A stretch of 64,000 bases of DNA, from the NCBI RefSeq assembly GCF_001718795.1, contig NZ_CP013435.1:248001-312000 (forward strand). Direction: 5' to 3'. Below are positions 63,368-64,000 of this stretch, one piece after another. Origin of the DNA: Burkholderia latens. Its GTDB lineage: Bacteria; Pseudomonadota; Gammaproteobacteria; Burkholderiales; Burkholderiaceae. Each line of letters begins with the position of its first letter. Positions within the stretch are counted from its first letter, which is position 1. The position numbers and the translations under genes were made by a program. A model generated the notes under the pieces. It had not been told where the DNA came from. It did no database searches and saw nothing but the letters and a program-made list of their open reading frames with translations.

Positions 63368-63474
63368 ACGTGGACGAAAAGATGTGGGAATGGGGGAGCG
63401 CGCAATCCGCGTCACCGCCGAGCTGCGCGCGCATCATGCCGGCCGGGCAGCGCGAGGCTGCGATGGCGCGAACG

Positions 63475-64000
63475 CTACCGCGCAGCGGCGGCCGCATCGA
63501 CCATTTGCGCGAACGCCGCTTCGAGATTGCGCGCAAACCGCTGCGCATCGCATAGCGGCGAGCGCAGCAGCCGCTCGCGCAGCCCCGCCCGCACCTCGGC
63601 GACGTGCGGCAAATCCCGGGCGAACGCGGCCGCCTTCGCGACATAGTCGTCGTCGTTGTCGGCAATCCATTCGGGCATCCCGAGCGTGTGCAGGATGCTT
63701 TCGCCGATATGCGACAGGAAGCGGTCGCCGCGCCGCGTGATGAACGGTGCGCCCATCCACAGTCCTTCCACGCTCGTCGTCCCGCCCGGGTACGGGAACG
63801 GATCGAGCACGATGTCGATGTCGTTGAACGTGCCGAGGTGCTCGAGCCGCGTCGATCCGCCGCGCAGCACCAGCCGCCCGGCGGCGATCCCGTGCGCCGC
63901 GAAGCGCGCGGCGACGCTCGCGCGCAGCGCGGCCTCGTCGAGTTGCGCCGATTTCAGCAGCAGCCGCGAACCGGGAACCGCATCCAGCACGCGCGACCAC
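63475..64000 (-). CDS. SPINDLY/O-GlcNAc transferase-like glycosyltransferase, C-terminal part
   Basis: The last 175 residues of a gene that begins beyond the right edge. They match the C-terminal catalytic half of TPR-linked O-GlcNAc transferases (GT41): the second Rossmann half with LEHLGTFNDIDIVLDPFPYPGGTTSVEGLWMGAP (in outline), then GDRFLSHIGESILHTLGMPEWI. Position next to fliC-fliD-fliT is that of the flagellin glycosyltransferase of B. cenocepacia (FgtA), so flagellin modification is the likely role. The TPR repeats expected upstream cannot be seen. Confidence 0.82.
   Translation of the reverse strand, partial: WSRVLDAVPGSRLLLKSAQLDEAALRASVAARFAAHGIAAGRLVLRGGSTRLEHLGTFNDIDIVLDPFPYPGGTTSVEGLWMGAPFITRRGDRFLSHIGESILHTLGMPEWIADNDDDYVAKAAAFARDLPHVAEVRAGLRERLLRSPLCDAQRFARNLEAAFAQMVDAAAAAR

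Overview
This is GC-rich DNA (most genes use G or C at third codon positions) with the gene content and order of chromosome 1 of a Burkholderia cepacia complex-type betaproteobacterium. The basis is the complete mot-che and flhBAFG-fliA motility block next to ahcY-metF, flagellin followed by fliD, fliT and a SPINDLY-like glycosyltransferase, FlhDC as class I regulator together with FlhF/FlhG, and the glucarate genes. Species cannot be fixed from the window alone.

Layout. 1-5.1 kb: the end of an unidentified gene, a small secreted Ala/Lys-rich protein, and a MacA/LolD-like ABC efflux operon with two permeases. 5.3-9.1 kb: a DUF2239 gene, then glucarate transport and dehydration (gudP, gudD). 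9.3-11.65 kb: a lower-GC scar of an integrated element beside tRNA-Ala(CGC). It holds a tyrosine integrase cut off before its catalytic domain, joined out of frame to a gene that has lost its 5' end. 11.7-14.9 kb: the envelope/replication cluster cytochrome c, dolP-like, diaA, yraN and divergent rsmI. 15-28 kb: mixed housekeeping and transport genes (rlpA, a glyoxalase II-like hydrolase, a DEDD exonuclease, an Lrp regulator, a CDF transporter, H-NS, a HugZ-like protein, an MFS protein, a LivJ-type binding protein, nitronate monooxygenase, dienelactone hydrolase, amidase).

27.7-30.7 kb: the activated methyl cycle (metF, ahcY), with an S-adenosylhomocysteine riboswitch in the ahcY leader. 30.75-37.4 kb: flhB-flhA-flhF-flhG-fliA, tightly overlapping. 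37.7-41 kb: a non-flagellar insert with DUF805, a VOC-fold protein, and a secreted pair, DUF2844 and DUF3443. 41.2-53.6 kb: motA-motB-cheY1-cheA-cheW-mcp-cheR-cheD-cheB-cheY-cheZ, preceded by flhD-flhC. 54-59.9 kb: a glycosyltransferase, a second H-NS paralogue, aqpZ, a HAD phosphatase, a BadF-type sugar kinase, tag and rpsU. 60.5-64 kb: fliC, fliD, fliT and the start of a glycosyltransferase gene that runs off the window.

The motility genes form a readable hierarchy. FlhDC should activate class II genes including fliA. FliA (sigma-28) then reads promoters I can see directly upstream of motA (near-perfect) and fliC (good). FlhF/FlhG, which set flagellar position and number elsewhere, coexist with FlhDC, but this FlhG lacks the P-loop lysine.

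The best candidate for something undescribed is the DUF2844-DUF3443 pair. The DUF3443 lipoprotein carries two Asp-Thr-(Ala/Gly)-Ser motifs plus the flanking motifs expected of a two-lobed pepsin-like aspartic peptidase. Several clean palindromes in front of gudP, the DUF2239 gene and the livJ-type gene look like unassigned operators.
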